DNA of 48,834 nt from Streptomyces aurantiacus JA 4570 (GTDB lineage: Bacteria; Actinomycetota; Actinomycetes; Streptomycetales; Streptomycetaceae), in the NCBI RefSeq assembly GCF_000414115.1, contig NZ_AOPZ01000275.1:1-48834 (forward strand), given 5' to 3'. Numbering within the stretch: position 1 is the first letter of the stretch; every line of letters starts with the position of its first letter. Made by a program: the position numbers and the translations under genes. Below the pieces are notes generated by a model. The model saw only the letters and a program-made list of their open reading frames with translations, was not told the DNA's origin and made no database searches. Positions 16,542 to 24,633 of this stretch are shown here, piece after piece.

Positions 16542-17732
16542 TCAGGCGGTGTCGAAGACGGTGTCGCGGGCCTGCGTGAGGGCGGTGCGCAGGGCGCCGG
16601 TGAGGATCGGGTCGCCGTCGAGCTCGCTGATGCGCAGGAGGGGACGCGGCAGGGCGAGGCCCGTCATCTCCTCCTTGACGCGAAGGCGCAGCTCCTCGCC
16701 GCCCGCCTGGGCCACCTGGCCGCACAGGACGACGAGTTCGGGGTCGACGACCGCCACGACCGCGGCGAGGCCGGTGGCGATGTGCCGGGCCAGCTCGTCG
16801 CGCTCGACGGGGTCGGCGAGCGCGTCGGTGAGCGGCTTGCCGCCCGCACGCTCGCGGACCACGGCCGCGGAGACGAGGCTCTCGAAGCCGCCCCGGTACG
16901 AGCCGGGCGTCCCGTCGGGGCCGCGCAGCAGCGGGGCGCCCGGCACCGGCATGTAGCCGATCTCGCCCGCGCCGCCGGTCGCGCCCCGAAGCAGCACGCC
17001 GCCGAGCACGATCGCGGCGCCCACGCCCTCGTCCAGCCAGGCGAGCACGAAGTCGTCGTTGTCCTGGGCCGCGCCCTCGTACTGCTCGGCGATGGCCGCG
17101 AGGTTCACGTCGTTCTCGATGGCCACCGGCGTGCCGAGCACCTCGGCCAGCTCGGCGCGCAGGGTGCGGGAGTGCCAGCCGGGCAGGTGCGGGGCGTAGC
17201 GGAGCCGGCCGTCGTGCGGGTCGATGGCGCCGGGCGTGCCGATGACGGTGGCGCGCAGGTCGTCGTGGCCGAGCCCGGCCCGGTCGAGGGCGCCGTCCAC
17301 GGCCTCCACGACCAGCTGGGCGGTGCGGTGGCGTACGTCCTCGGCGACGGCGGCGGCCTCGATGCGCTGCCTGCCCACCTCGTGCCCCGTGATGTCGGCG
17401 ACCAGGGCGGTGATGCCGGTGGGGTCCGCGGACAGGGCGGCGACGTGGCCGACGGCGGGGTCGATCTCGTACAGGACGGCGTTCGGGCCGGGGCGGCCGC
17501 TCTGGCGGCCCGTGGTGCGTACGAGTCCGGCCGACTCCAGGCGGCTGAGCAGCTGCGAGGTGGTGGGCTTCGAAAGGCCGGTCAGCTCGCCGATGCGGGT
17601 GCGGGTGAGCGGGCCGTGGGCGGCGAGCAGGTCGAGCGCGGCGCGGTCGTTCATGGCGCGGAGCACGCGGGGCGTGCCCGGCACGCCCGGAGACCCGTTG
17701 GATGGGGTGGTTCCAGCCATCGCTGACGACAC
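16542..17732 (-). CDS. ROK-family transcriptional regulator
   Basis: The product has 396 residues from the GTG at 17732 (an ATG at 17720 is also possible). An N-terminal winged helix-turn-helix ('TRIGELTGLSKPTTSQLLSR') precedes a ROK sugar-binding domain with 'GTPGAIDP', 'ENDVNLAA' and 'GAGEIGYMPV'. The usual ROK histidine and Cys-rich zinc motif after this point are absent: Tyr replaces His and no CxCGxxGC is present. It is therefore probably a zinc-free sensor with no kinase activity. It heads the sugar cluster, and a palindrome just upstream suggests autoregulation. Confidence 0.9.
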   Translation of the reverse strand: MSSAMAGTTPSNGSPGVPGTPRVLRAMNDRAALDLLAAHGPLTRTRIGELTGLSKPTTSQLLSRLESAGLVRTTGRQSGRPGPNAVLYEIDPAVGHVAALSADPTGITALVADITGHEVGRQRIEAAAVAEDVRHRTAQLVVEAVDGALDRAGLGHDDLRATVIGTPGAIDPHDGRLRYAPHLPGWHSRTLRAELAEVLGTPVAIENDVNLAAIAEQYEGAAQDNDDFVLAWLDEGVGAAIVLGGVLLRGATGGAGEIGYMPVPGAPLLRGPDGTPGSYRGGFESLVSAAVVRERAGGKPLTDALADPVERDELARHIATGLAAVVAVVDPELVVLCGQVAQAGGEELRLRVKEEMTGLALPRPLLRISELDGDPILTGALRTALTQARDTVFDTA

Positions 17733-17768
17733 CTGCCCTTCGGCTGCCCGCCTCCCTCACATCACTGT

Positions 17769-17783
17769 TAGGAAGGCTTCCTA
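17769..17783. promoter_or_regulatory. Putative ROK operator
   Basis: This is a perfect inverted repeat TAGGAAG-G-CTTCCTA, 36 bp upstream of the ROK gene start. It resembles the TTAGGAA/TTCCTAA sites seen upstream of ROK-controlled sugar genes in streptomycetes (recalled, not checked). No second copy was seen before the binding-protein gene. Confidence 0.6.
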
Positions 17784-17880
17784 TTGGATGCGAGGAACGT
17801 AGGACGCCCCAGAGGGGCCGTCAAGGGCAAGTGGGCCTGCGGCAACCAAGTCGTTACCCGGAGAGTCCGGGTGGCCGCTA

Positions 17881-17967
17881 CGGGGGCTCCGCCCCCGGAC
17901 CCCCGTTATCGCCGCTCCGCGGCTCGTCCTCAAACGCCGGACGGGCTCGTCCTCAAACGCCGGACGG
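17881..17967. repeat. Hairpin plus tandem dispersed repeat
   Basis: A hairpin with CGGGGGC/GCCCCCG arms (17881-17897) is followed by two perfect adjacent 23-bp units at 17922-17944 and 17945-17967 (GCTCGTCCTCAAACGCCGGACGG). It lies just past the MscS gene stop and may serve as its terminator. Confidence 0.8.
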
Positions 17968-17978
17968 GCTGATTCCCC

Positions 17979-19070
17979 CTACTTCGACAGGTTCGGCGGC
18001 GGGGCTATCGGCGAGGCCGCCAGCGACTGCGGCGACGTCGACGAGGCGTACGCCGACGGCGCGGCCATGCCCGCGGTCGGGTCGGCCGGGGCCACGCCGC
18101 CGTCCGGCTGCACGGGCAGTCCGCCCACAAGGCGGATGCCCTCCGCGTCGAAGGCCCGCTTGATGCGCCACCGCAGCTCCCGCTCCACGCCGAGCGACTT
18201 GCCCGGCATGGTCTTCGCGGAGACCCGCACCACCATCTGGTCGATCAGTACGCTGTCCAGGCCGAGGACCTCGACCGGCCCCCACAGCTGCTCGTTCCAC
18301 GGCTCGTCCTTGCCGAGCCGCTCGCCGACTTCGCCGAGCACCCGCTTGACCTTGTCCAGGTCCTCGTCCGGACGCACCGTCACATCGACGCCGGCCGTCG
18401 ACCAGCCCTGGGAGAGGTTGCCTATGCGCTTGACCTCGCCGTTGCGGACGTACCAGATCTCGCCGTCGTCGCCGCGCAGCTTGGTGACGCGCAGCCCCAC
18501 CTCGATGACCTCGCCGGAGGCCACCCCGGCGTCGATGGAGTCACCGACCCCGTACTGGTCCTCCAGGATCATGAAGACGCCGGAGAGGAAGTCCGTGACG
18601 AGGTTGCGGGCACCGAAACCGATCGCGACACCCGCGACACCCGCCGAGGCGAGCAGCGGCGCCAGATTGATCTGGAACGTGCCGAGGATCATCAGCGCGG
18701 CCGTGGCGAGGATCAGGAACGAGGCCACCGACCGCAGCACGGACCCGATGGCCTGCGAACGCTGCCGCCGCCGCTCCACATTGACCAGGAGCCCGCCGAG
18801 CGCGGTGCCGTCGACGGCCGACGCCGTGCGGTTCATGCGCTCGATCAGCTTGGTGATGGCCCGCCGCACGATCACGCGCAGGACCATCGCGATCACGACG
18901 ATCAGCAGGATGCGCAGGCCGTTGGTGAGCCAGGTCGACCAGTTCTCCTCCACCCAGCTCGCGGCGTTGGTGGCGCTCTCCTGGGCGTCGTCGAGGGTGA
19001 CGGGTTTGCGCGTCGGCGTCGGTGACGGGTCCGGGTCCGTTCCGGCGGCCGACAGGACGGACAGGAACAC
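17979..19070 (-). CDS. mscS: MscS-family mechanosensitive channel
   Basis: The product has 363 residues if the GTG at 19070 is used. This start follows GGAGG at a good distance; an in-frame start at 19112 would give 377. Membrane segments are about 51-69 and 113-130. The pore helix from about 137 carries the MscS signature 'ASAGVAGVAIGFGARNLVTDFLSG'. A beta domain with 'GDSIDAGVASGEVIEVGLRV' and a C-terminal alpha/beta domain follow. It should open under membrane tension to release solutes after osmotic downshock. The final 45 residues are a Pro/Ala/Ser tail. No partner gene is evident. Confidence 0.92.
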   Translation of the reverse strand: MFLSVLSAAGTDPDPSPTPTRKPVTLDDAQESATNAASWVEENWSTWLTNGLRILLIVVIAMVLRVIVRRAITKLIERMNRTASAVDGTALGGLLVNVERRRQRSQAIGSVLRSVASFLILATAALMILGTFQINLAPLLASAGVAGVAIGFGARNLVTDFLSGVFMILEDQYGVGDSIDAGVASGEVIEVGLRVTKLRGDDGEIWYVRNGEVKRIGNLSQGWSTAGVDVTVRPDEDLDKVKRVLGEVGERLGKDEPWNEQLWGPVEVLGLDSVLIDQMVVRVSAKTMPGKSLGVERELRWRIKRAFDAEGIRLVGGLPVQPDGGVAPADPTAGMAAPSAYASSTSPQSLAASPIAPPPNLSK

Positions 19071-19348
19071 GGCTCGTACCTCCAGGCATAGCGGCCTGCC
19101 CAGGAGATGCACCGGGCAGACTCACCACACTAACGGGGCATTGTGTGCGGATCGTTGTCATGTTCGAAGGAGAGACGGTGCTCACCAGGCCCGGAACGAT
19201 GGTGAAACGTGCCTGCGCCCAGGGTGTGGTCGAAAACACTTCAGGGCCGTTACCGGCACATGGTGGCGCTACGACCAGGCATGAGGGGAGACTGGCTACA
19301 GATCGTCCCGGCGCGAGCCACGCGCCGCCGGCGTAATAGGAGGCATCC

Positions 19349-19885
19349 GTGCCGCATGTCCTGGTCCTCAACGCGTCGTACGAGCCCCTCGGCGTCGTAC
19401 CGCTCCGCCGCGCGCTCGTCCTCGTCCTCGAGAACAAGGCACTCTGCCTCGAGGAGTCCGGCGCCTTCATGCACAGCGCGACCCGCACCATCCCCGCACC
19501 CAGCGTGGTCCGGCTCAAGCGCTTCGTGCGGGTCCCCTACCGGGGGCCCGTTCCACTGACCCGCCGTGCCCTGTTCGCCCGCGACGGCGGCCGGTGCATG
19601 TACTGCGGTGGCGTCGCAACCAGCGTCGACCACGTCATTCCGCGCAGTCGCGGCGGTCAGCACGTCTGGGACAACGTGGTGGCGTCCTGCCGCCGCTGCA
19701 ACCACGTCAAGGCCGACCGGCACCTCATGGAGCTCGGCTGGCGCCTGCGCCACAAACCCGCCCCGCCCTCGGGACTGGCCTGGCGCATCATCGGCACCGG
19801 GCACAGGGATCCGCGCTGGCTGCCGTACTTGCAGCCGTTCGGCGCGGATGACGCGATGGCCCGGATCGACGGCATTTCTGCCTAG
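19349..19885 (+). CDS. HNH endonuclease family protein
   Basis: The product has 178 residues. The GTG start at 19349 has an AGGAGG 7 bases upstream. The HNH core is complete: a zinc knuckle (CMYC), VDHVIPRSRGG with the catalytic-type His, the Asn of DNVVASC, and a second knuckle (CRRC) followed by NHVKADR. The N-terminal 60 residues ('VLVLNASYEPLGVVPLRRA') match a conserved group of actinobacterial HNH proteins. No methylase, integrase or phage gene is nearby, so it looks like a housekeeping nuclease rather than part of a restriction system. The cellular role is unknown. Confidence 0.9.
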   Translation: MPHVLVLNASYEPLGVVPLRRALVLVLENKALCLEESGAFMHSATRTIPAPSVVRLKRFVRVPYRGPVPLTRRALFARDGGRCMYCGGVATSVDHVIPRSRGGQHVWDNVVASCRRCNHVKADRHLMELGWRLRHKPAPPSGLAWRIIGTGHRDPRWLPYLQPFGADDAMARIDGISA

Positions 19886-19921
19886 GATCCGGGCTTTTGT
19901 GTGCCCCCGGGGTCACCGCCA

Positions 19922-20007
19922 CGGGGGCTCCGCCCCCGGACCGGCACGCAGTCGGCACTTTCAGCCCGTCCGGCGATTGAGGACGAGGCCGGCGATTGAG
20001 GACGAGG
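19922..20007. repeat. Hairpin plus tandem dispersed repeat
   Basis: The hairpin arms CGGGGGC/GCCCCCG occupy 19922-19938. Two adjacent 19-bp units at 19970-19988 and 19989-20007 (CCGGCGATTGAGGACGAGG) are the reverse complement of the element near 10917 and 17922. It follows the HNH gene and may act as its terminator. Confidence 0.8.
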
Positions 20008-20155
20008 CCGTTCAGGCCGATGGCGGGGGTCCAGGGGCCGAATTGTGACCAGCGCCACGTTCCCCGGCCGTATACGGATGCGCCCCACCGCAGTGGGTAG
20101 GGCTTCGGAACCGATGTCCGCGACCACGCCGCGGCCCCCGCGATCAAGGAGCCCC

Positions 20156-20392
20156 ATGCCCGCCTCCGCGAACCTCCTCCTCTCCGCCCTGTCCAAACAG
20201 GTCTCGCACCCCGACTCCGGCCTCGACGGCTCCTGCTCCTGCGGCTGCCTGGAGCCGCCCCTCACCAGCGAGCCCCCGCTCGCCGACGCCGCCCCCCTCA
20301 CCAGCGAGCCGTCCCTCATGGACGCCGCCCCCCTCACCAGCGAGCCCACCTCGACGGGCACGGCCGCGGGCCTGGACCCCATGGGGGTCTAG
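20156..20392 (+). CDS. 78-residue repeat-containing ORF upstream of malQ
   Basis: The ATG at 20156 has AAGGAG at a good distance, and the stop (TAG, 20390-20392) abuts the malQ GTG start, so translation is probably coupled. The product has 78 residues: an amphipathic N-terminus 'MPASANLLLSALSKQVS', a CSCGC cluster, then a 12-residue repeat (PLTSEPPLADAA, PLTSEPSLMDAA, PLTSEP...) encoded by 36-bp DNA repeats at 20258, 20294 and 20330. No known domain is recognised. It could be a small structural or regulatory peptide or a modified peptide precursor, but no modifying enzyme is adjacent. Confidence 0.6.
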   Translation: MPASANLLLSALSKQVSHPDSGLDGSCSCGCLEPPLTSEPPLADAAPLTSEPSLMDAAPLTSEPTSTGTAAGLDPMGV

Positions 20393-22510
20393 GTGACCCT
20401 GGCCCGGCTGGCCGCCCTGCACGGCGTGGCCACCTCCTACTCCCCGTCCCCGGACCGCACGGTCCAGGCATCGGAAGCCGCGGTCGTCGCGGCCCTCGCC
20501 GCGCTCGACGTCGACGCGAGCACGCCCGAGGCGGTGCGGGACGCGGTGGCAGCCCGCGAACGGGCCTTACGGGAACGCCTGTTGCCGCCCACCGTGGTCC
20601 TCTGGAAGGACGACGGCCCCGCTCCCGAGGGCCCCGGGCCCGCGCCCCCGGAAGCCCTCACTTCCCTCCCCCCGGGCACCCGCGTCACCGTGGAGACCGA
20701 GCAAGAGGGAACGCTCATCGACCTCACGGACGTCCCGGCGCCCCCCGATCTCCCCCTCGGCGTCCACCGCCTGCGCGCCACCGCCCCCGACGGCACCACC
20801 GGCGAAGCCCACCTCGTCGTCGCCCCGCGCCGCGCCCCCGCGCCACCACCCCGCACGTTCGGATTCCTCGTCCAGCTCTACTCCCTCCTCAGCCGCCACT
20901 CCTGGGGCATGGGCGACCTCGGCGACCTCGCGGAGCTGGCGTCGTGGTCGGGGCGGACGCTGGGGGCCGGATTCGTCCAGGTGAATCCGCTGCACGCGGC
21001 GGTGCCGAAGCCGCCGGACGGCGCGAGCGACCCGTCCCCGTACCGCCCCTCGTCCCGCCGCTTCCCGGACCCCGTGCACCTGAGGGTGGAGCACATCCCG
21101 GAGTTCGGCCGGCTCCGGGGCGAGGCCCGCGACCGCGCGGGGGTCTGCCTGGAGCGCGCCGCGGCACTGCGCCGGGCCGTCCTGCGCGAGGGCGCCCTCA
21201 TCGACCGGGACGCCGTGTGGGAGCTCAAGGCGGCCGCCCTGGAGCTGATCCGCGACGTGCCGCTCGGTCCTGGCCGGTGCGCCGCGTACAGCGACTTCCT
21301 CGCCGAGCACGGCGAGGCCCTGGAGGACCACGCCACCTGGTACGCGCTCGCCGAGCGGTACGGACCCGACTGGCACGCCTGGCCCAGACCCCTGCAAGAC
21401 CCCGCGTCCCCCGAAACCACCCGCGCCCGCACCGAGTTGATGGACCGCGTCGACTTCCACGAGCGCCTGGCCTGGCTCACCGACGAGCAACTCGCCGCCG
21501 CCCAGCGGTCCGCCCGCGACGCCGGGATGCCCGTCGGCCTCGTCCACGACCTGGCCGTCGGCGTCCACCCGGACGGCGCCGACGCCTGGGCGCAGCAGCG
21601 CCACTTCGCCGCGGGCATGTCCGCGGGCGCGCCCCCCGACGCCTTCAACGCGCGCGGGCAGGACTGGGGCCTGCCGCCGTGGCGCCCGGACCGGCTCGCC
21701 GAGTCCGGCTACGCCCCGTTCCGCGCCCTGCTGCGCGCGACGCTGCGGCACGCGGGCGCCGTGCGCGTCGACCACGTCATGGGGCTCTTCCGACTGTGGT
21801 GGGTGCCGAGCGGACGTACCCCCGTAGACGGAACGTACGTGCGTTACGACGCCGAAGCCATGCTCGCCGTCCTCGTCCTGGAGGCGCACCGCGCGGGCGC
21901 CCTCGTCATCGGCGAGGACCTGGGCACCGTCGAACCGGGCGTCCGCGAGGCGCTGCGCGAGCGCGGCGTGCTCGGCACGTCCGTGCTGTGGTTCGAGCGC
22001 GACTGGGACGGCGACGGCCTGCCGCTGCCGCCCGAGCGGTGGCGCGCCGACTGCCTCGCCACCGCCACCACCCACGACCTGCCGTCCACCGCCGCCCGCG
22101 TCACCGGCGCGCACGTGCGGCTCCGGCACGACCTGGGCCTGCTGACCCGCCCGCTCGCCGCCGAACGCGCCGAGGCCGCCGCCGACGTACGCGAATGGCT
22201 CGCCGTGATCTCCCGGCTCGGCCTGCTGCCGGGCGGCGGCGGGCGCGAGGAGGACGAGGTCCGCGCCGTGCACCGGTTCCTGCTCGCCACCCCGGCCCGC
22301 ATGGTCGGCGTCTGGCTGCCCGACACCGTCGGCGACCGCCGCCCGCAGAACCTCCCCGGCACCTGGGACCAGTACCCGAACTGGCGGCTGCCCGTCGCCG
22401 ACGCCGCCGGCCGCCCCGTCACCCTGGAGGACCTCGCCGCCTCGCCGCGCCTGCACGCCCTGCTGGAGGTCTTCGACGCGCTGCGGCCGCACCCGCCGCG
22501 CACGCGCTGA
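20393..22510 (+). CDS. malQ: 4-alpha-glucanotransferase (amylomaltase)
   Basis: The product has 705 residues; the GTG start directly follows the preceding TAG. A family-specific N-terminal extension of about 150 residues precedes the GH77 domain ('QLYSLLSRHSWGMGDLGDL', 'NPLHA', 'SPYRPSSRR'). Catalytic residues are in place: nucleophile Asp460 in VRVDHVMGL, acid/base Glu508 in GEDLGT, and Asp562 in THDLPS. The enzyme moves alpha-1,4-glucan chains between acceptors in maltodextrin and glycogen metabolism. No other maltose genes are nearby. Confidence 0.95.
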   Translation: MTLARLAALHGVATSYSPSPDRTVQASEAAVVAALAALDVDASTPEAVRDAVAARERALRERLLPPTVVLWKDDGPAPEGPGPAPPEALTSLPPGTRVTVETEQEGTLIDLTDVPAPPDLPLGVHRLRATAPDGTTGEAHLVVAPRRAPAPPPRTFGFLVQLYSLLSRHSWGMGDLGDLAELASWSGRTLGAGFVQVNPLHAAVPKPPDGASDPSPYRPSSRRFPDPVHLRVEHIPEFGRLRGEARDRAGVCLERAAALRRAVLREGALIDRDAVWELKAAALELIRDVPLGPGRCAAYSDFLAEHGEALEDHATWYALAERYGPDWHAWPRPLQDPASPETTRARTELMDRVDFHERLAWLTDEQLAAAQRSARDAGMPVGLVHDLAVGVHPDGADAWAQQRHFAAGMSAGAPPDAFNARGQDWGLPPWRPDRLAESGYAPFRALLRATLRHAGAVRVDHVMGLFRLWWVPSGRTPVDGTYVRYDAEAMLAVLVLEAHRAGALVIGEDLGTVEPGVREALRERGVLGTSVLWFERDWDGDGLPLPPERWRADCLATATTHDLPSTAARVTGAHVRLRHDLGLLTRPLAAERAEAAADVREWLAVISRLGLLPGGGGREEDEVRAVHRFLLATPARMVGVWLPDTVGDRRPQNLPGTWDQYPNWRLPVADAAGRPVTLEDLAASPRLHALLEVFDALRPHPPRTR

Positions 22511-22569
22511 GGCGCCCCGTACGGCACCCCGGGCGCGCGGCCCGCGGAGCGGTTCGCTACGTTGGCACC

Positions 22570-22809
22570 GTGGACAAGAAGAACGCCCTGCGCGCCGGCG
22601 CCCTGGCTTCCGGTACGACGCTGATGATGCTGCTCATGACGTCCCCCGCGCTCGCGCTCACCCGCGACGACGGCGACGACCCGGGCCCCGGCCTGAGCGT
22701 GGTCGAGACACTCGGCCTCTACGTCGTCGCACCCATCGTGCTGTTCCTGGTCATCGCGGGTCTCGTGATGGTCGGCGACAAGTCCCGCAAGCAGCAGAAG
22801 CAGAGCTGA
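22570..22809 (+). CDS. Small exported single-pass membrane protein
   Basis: The product has 79 residues from the GTG at 22570. A cleavable signal peptide is likely (basic start, hydrophobic core, cleavage near 'SPALA-LT'). An acidic stretch of about 14 residues, one membrane segment ('LGLYVVAPIVLFLVIAGLVMV') and a basic tail KSRKQQKQS follow. It is 59 bp after malQ and ends before a strong terminator. No function is recognised; the layout is like small conserved actinobacterial membrane proteins. Confidence 0.75.
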   Translation: MDKKNALRAGALASGTTLMMLLMTSPALALTRDDGDDPGPGLSVVETLGLYVVAPIVLFLVIAGLVMVGDKSRKQQKQS

Positions 22810-22844
22810 CGGCGGGCCGGTCACCGGCTCCCCGCACACCTTTC

Positions 22845-22914
22845 CGCCGAGGGCGCTCCTCGGCCGCGTACGCACACGGAGAACCGTGTACGCGGCCCGG
22901 GAGCGCCCTCGGCG
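22845..22914. terminator. Large bidirectional hairpin terminator
   Basis: Outer arms of 14 bp (CGCCGAGGGCGCTC / GAGCGCCCTCGGCG) enclose inner arms CCGCGTACGCACACGG / CCGTGTACGCGG. It lies between the malQ transcript and the converging marR gene and would stop both. Confidence 0.85.
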
Positions 22915-22934
22915 CGTTCACGCCGGCAACGGCG

Positions 22935-23474
22935 TCATGAGGTTTCGGCACCCGGCTGCGCGCCGGCGAGCAACTTCCGCAGCAGGGCGGCGAGCTGCGC
23001 CGTCTCCGCCTCGTCGAGACCGGCGGCCGTGAGCGCCGTGCGCTGCGCCTCAAGGCCCGCCACGACCGCCCGGTCGACCAGCTCCAGGCCCTTCTCCGTC
23101 AGCGTCACCTGAAGCGCCCGCCGGTCGCTCGGGTCGGGGGAGCGCCGGAGCAGCCCGGCGCGCTCCAGCTTGTCGAGCCGCCCGGTCATGCCGCCCGACG
23201 TCAGCATCAGCGTCGAGGAGAGCCGGCGCGGCGACAGCGTGTACGGCTCGCCGGAGCGCCGCAGCGTCGCGAGCACGTCGAACTCCCCGCGGGTGGTGCC
23301 CTGTTGGCGGTGCGCCTGCTCGACGCGGTCGGCCACGGCGTGCGAGATGCGGTAGACGCGACCGAAGACTTCCATGGGCGTGGTCTCCAGGTCGGGCCGG
23401 ACCACGGCCCACTGCTCGACGATCGCGTCGACGGCGTCGGGGGCGGTCCCGGTGTCGGGGGTGGTGGCGTTCAT
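22935..23474 (-). CDS. MarR-family transcriptional regulator
   Basis: The product has 179 residues. The winged helix-turn-helix is typical of MarR: 'GEFDVLATLRRSG', recognition region 'SPRRLSSTLMLTSGGMTGRLDKLERAGL', and wing 'RSPDPSDRRALQVTLTEKG'. The helices before and after would form the dimer interface. It is divergent from an EamA exporter, and a perfect 26-bp palindrome covers the exporter's promoter. The likely role is repression of itself and the exporter, released by a small ligand. Confidence 0.92.
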   Translation of the reverse strand: MNATTPDTGTAPDAVDAIVEQWAVVRPDLETTPMEVFGRVYRISHAVADRVEQAHRQQGTTRGEFDVLATLRRSGEPYTLSPRRLSSTLMLTSGGMTGRLDKLERAGLLRRSPDPSDRRALQVTLTEKGLELVDRAVVAGLEAQRTALTAAGLDEAETAQLAALLRKLLAGAQPGAETS

Positions 23475-23537
23475 GGGGGAATTATTCAGCGGAGATTGGA
23501 AGCTCGCAAGTAAGTCGCAACTAAGTGGGTTGACGAT

Positions 23538-23563
23538 AAGTAGCTTAGAGCTAAGCTACTTAC
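23538..23563. promoter_or_regulatory. MarR operator overlapping the exporter promoter
   Basis: A perfect palindrome has 12-bp arms (TAAGTAGCTTAG / CTAAGCTACTTA) and an AG centre. A -35-like TTGACG (23531-23536) and a -10-like TAAGCT (23553-23558) bracket or overlap it, in the plus direction toward the exporter. Partial AAGTAAG/CTAAGT sequences at about 23508-23526 may be a second site nearer marR. Confidence 0.75.
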
Positions 23564-23618
23564 TGCTCAGCTTTCCTCGGGCAGCCCTTCCTTCGCGACC
23601 TCTTGGGGGACGTACGTC

Positions 23619-24578
23619 ATGAAGCGCTCCACCGCCGTCCTGCTCACCGCCTACGCCCCCCTCACCTGGGGTTCCACCTACGCCGTCACGACCGAGTTCC
23701 TGCCCGCCGACCGCCCGCTCTTCACCGGCCTGATGCGGGCCCTGCCCGCCGGTCTCCTGCTGCTCCTGCTCGCCAGGCGGCTGCCGCGAGGGGAGTGGTG
23801 GTGGAAGTCGGCGGTCCTCGGGGCGCTGAACATCGGCGCCTTCTTCCCGCTGCTCTTCCTGTCCGCCTACCGCCTGCCCGGCGGCATGGCCGCGGTCGTC
23901 GGCTCGGTCGGCCCGCTCTTCGTCGCCGGACTCTCGGCGCTGCTCCTCGCCGACCGGCCGAGCCCGCGCACCCTGCTCACCGGGGCCGCCGCGGCGCTCG
24001 GCGTCAGCCTGGTCGTCCTCAAGGCGACCGGGGCCCTCGACGCGGTCGGCCTGCTCGCGGCCGTGGGGTCCACGGCGTCGATGTCGACGGGCACTGTGCT
24101 GACCAAGCGGTGGGGCCGCCCGGAGGGCGTGGGTCCGCTGGCGCTGACGGCCTGGCAGCTCACGGTCGGCGGGCTGCTCATCGCCCCCGTCGCCTTCCTG
24201 GCGGAGGGCGCGCCGCCCGCGCTCGACGGGCGCAACATCGCGGGCTACGTCTACCTCTCCCTGGCCGGCACGGCTCTCGCGTACTGGCTGTGGTTCCGCG
24301 GCATCGGCCACCTCAGCGCGACCCAGGCCAGCCTGCTCGGCCCGCTCTCGCCGCTGACGGCCGCGGTGATCGGCTGGGCCGCGCTCGGCCAGTCGCTGAC
24401 GGCGGTGCAGGTGGCGGGGATGGCGATCGCGTTCGGCGCGACGGTGTTCGGCCAGCTCCGGCCGAAGCCGCAGGGTGCCGCCGACGTCCGCCCGGCCACT
24501 CCCGAATCATTCAGTTCAGCTTCAAAGACCGATCGTAAAGTTTCGATGGACCTGGATGTTGAGGAGGTGCGACGGTAA
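23619..24578 (+). CDS. EamA/DMT-family transporter
   Basis: The product has 319 residues with about ten hydrophobic segments, forming two EamA repeats ('APLTWGSTYAVTTEFLPADRP' opens the first). Proteins of this family export small metabolites. The recognisable domain ends near residue 285 ('FGQLRPKP'). The last 34 residues are polar and may be read-through into intergenic sequence, since they include a palindrome (24532-24547) lying upstream of the next gene. It is under the MarR-bound promoter. Confidence 0.9.
   Translation: MKRSTAVLLTAYAPLTWGSTYAVTTEFLPADRPLFTGLMRALPAGLLLLLLARRLPRGEWWWKSAVLGALNIGAFFPLLFLSAYRLPGGMAAVVGSVGPLFVAGLSALLLADRPSPRTLLTGAAAALGVSLVVLKATGALDAVGLLAAVGSTASMSTGTVLTKRWGRPEGVGPLALTAWQLTVGGLLIAPVAFLAEGAPPALDGRNIAGYVYLSLAGTALAYWLWFRGIGHLSATQASLLGPLSPLTAAVIGWAALGQSLTAVQVAGMAIAFGATVFGQLRPKPQGAADVRPATPESFSSASKTDRKVSMDLDVEEVRR
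24532..24547. promoter_or_regulatory. Imperfect palindrome before the second EamA gene
   Basis: ATCGTAAAGTTTCGAT reads as ATCG-N-AA-NN-TT-N-CGAT, a T-N11-A-like layout suited to a LysR-type regulator. It lies inside the 3' end of the first exporter gene and about 87 bp before the second. The downstream LysR protein is a candidate binder. Confidence 0.4.
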
Positions 24579-24633
24579 GCCGGTACGAGATCACGGAGGC
24601 CCCGCAGCCGGGGAGAGAGGCAAGGCGATATCA

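Noticed and set aside
19349..19885. HNH gene as part of a restriction or phage system
   Set aside because: No methyltransferase, terminase, integrase or phage-like neighbour is visible within the window.
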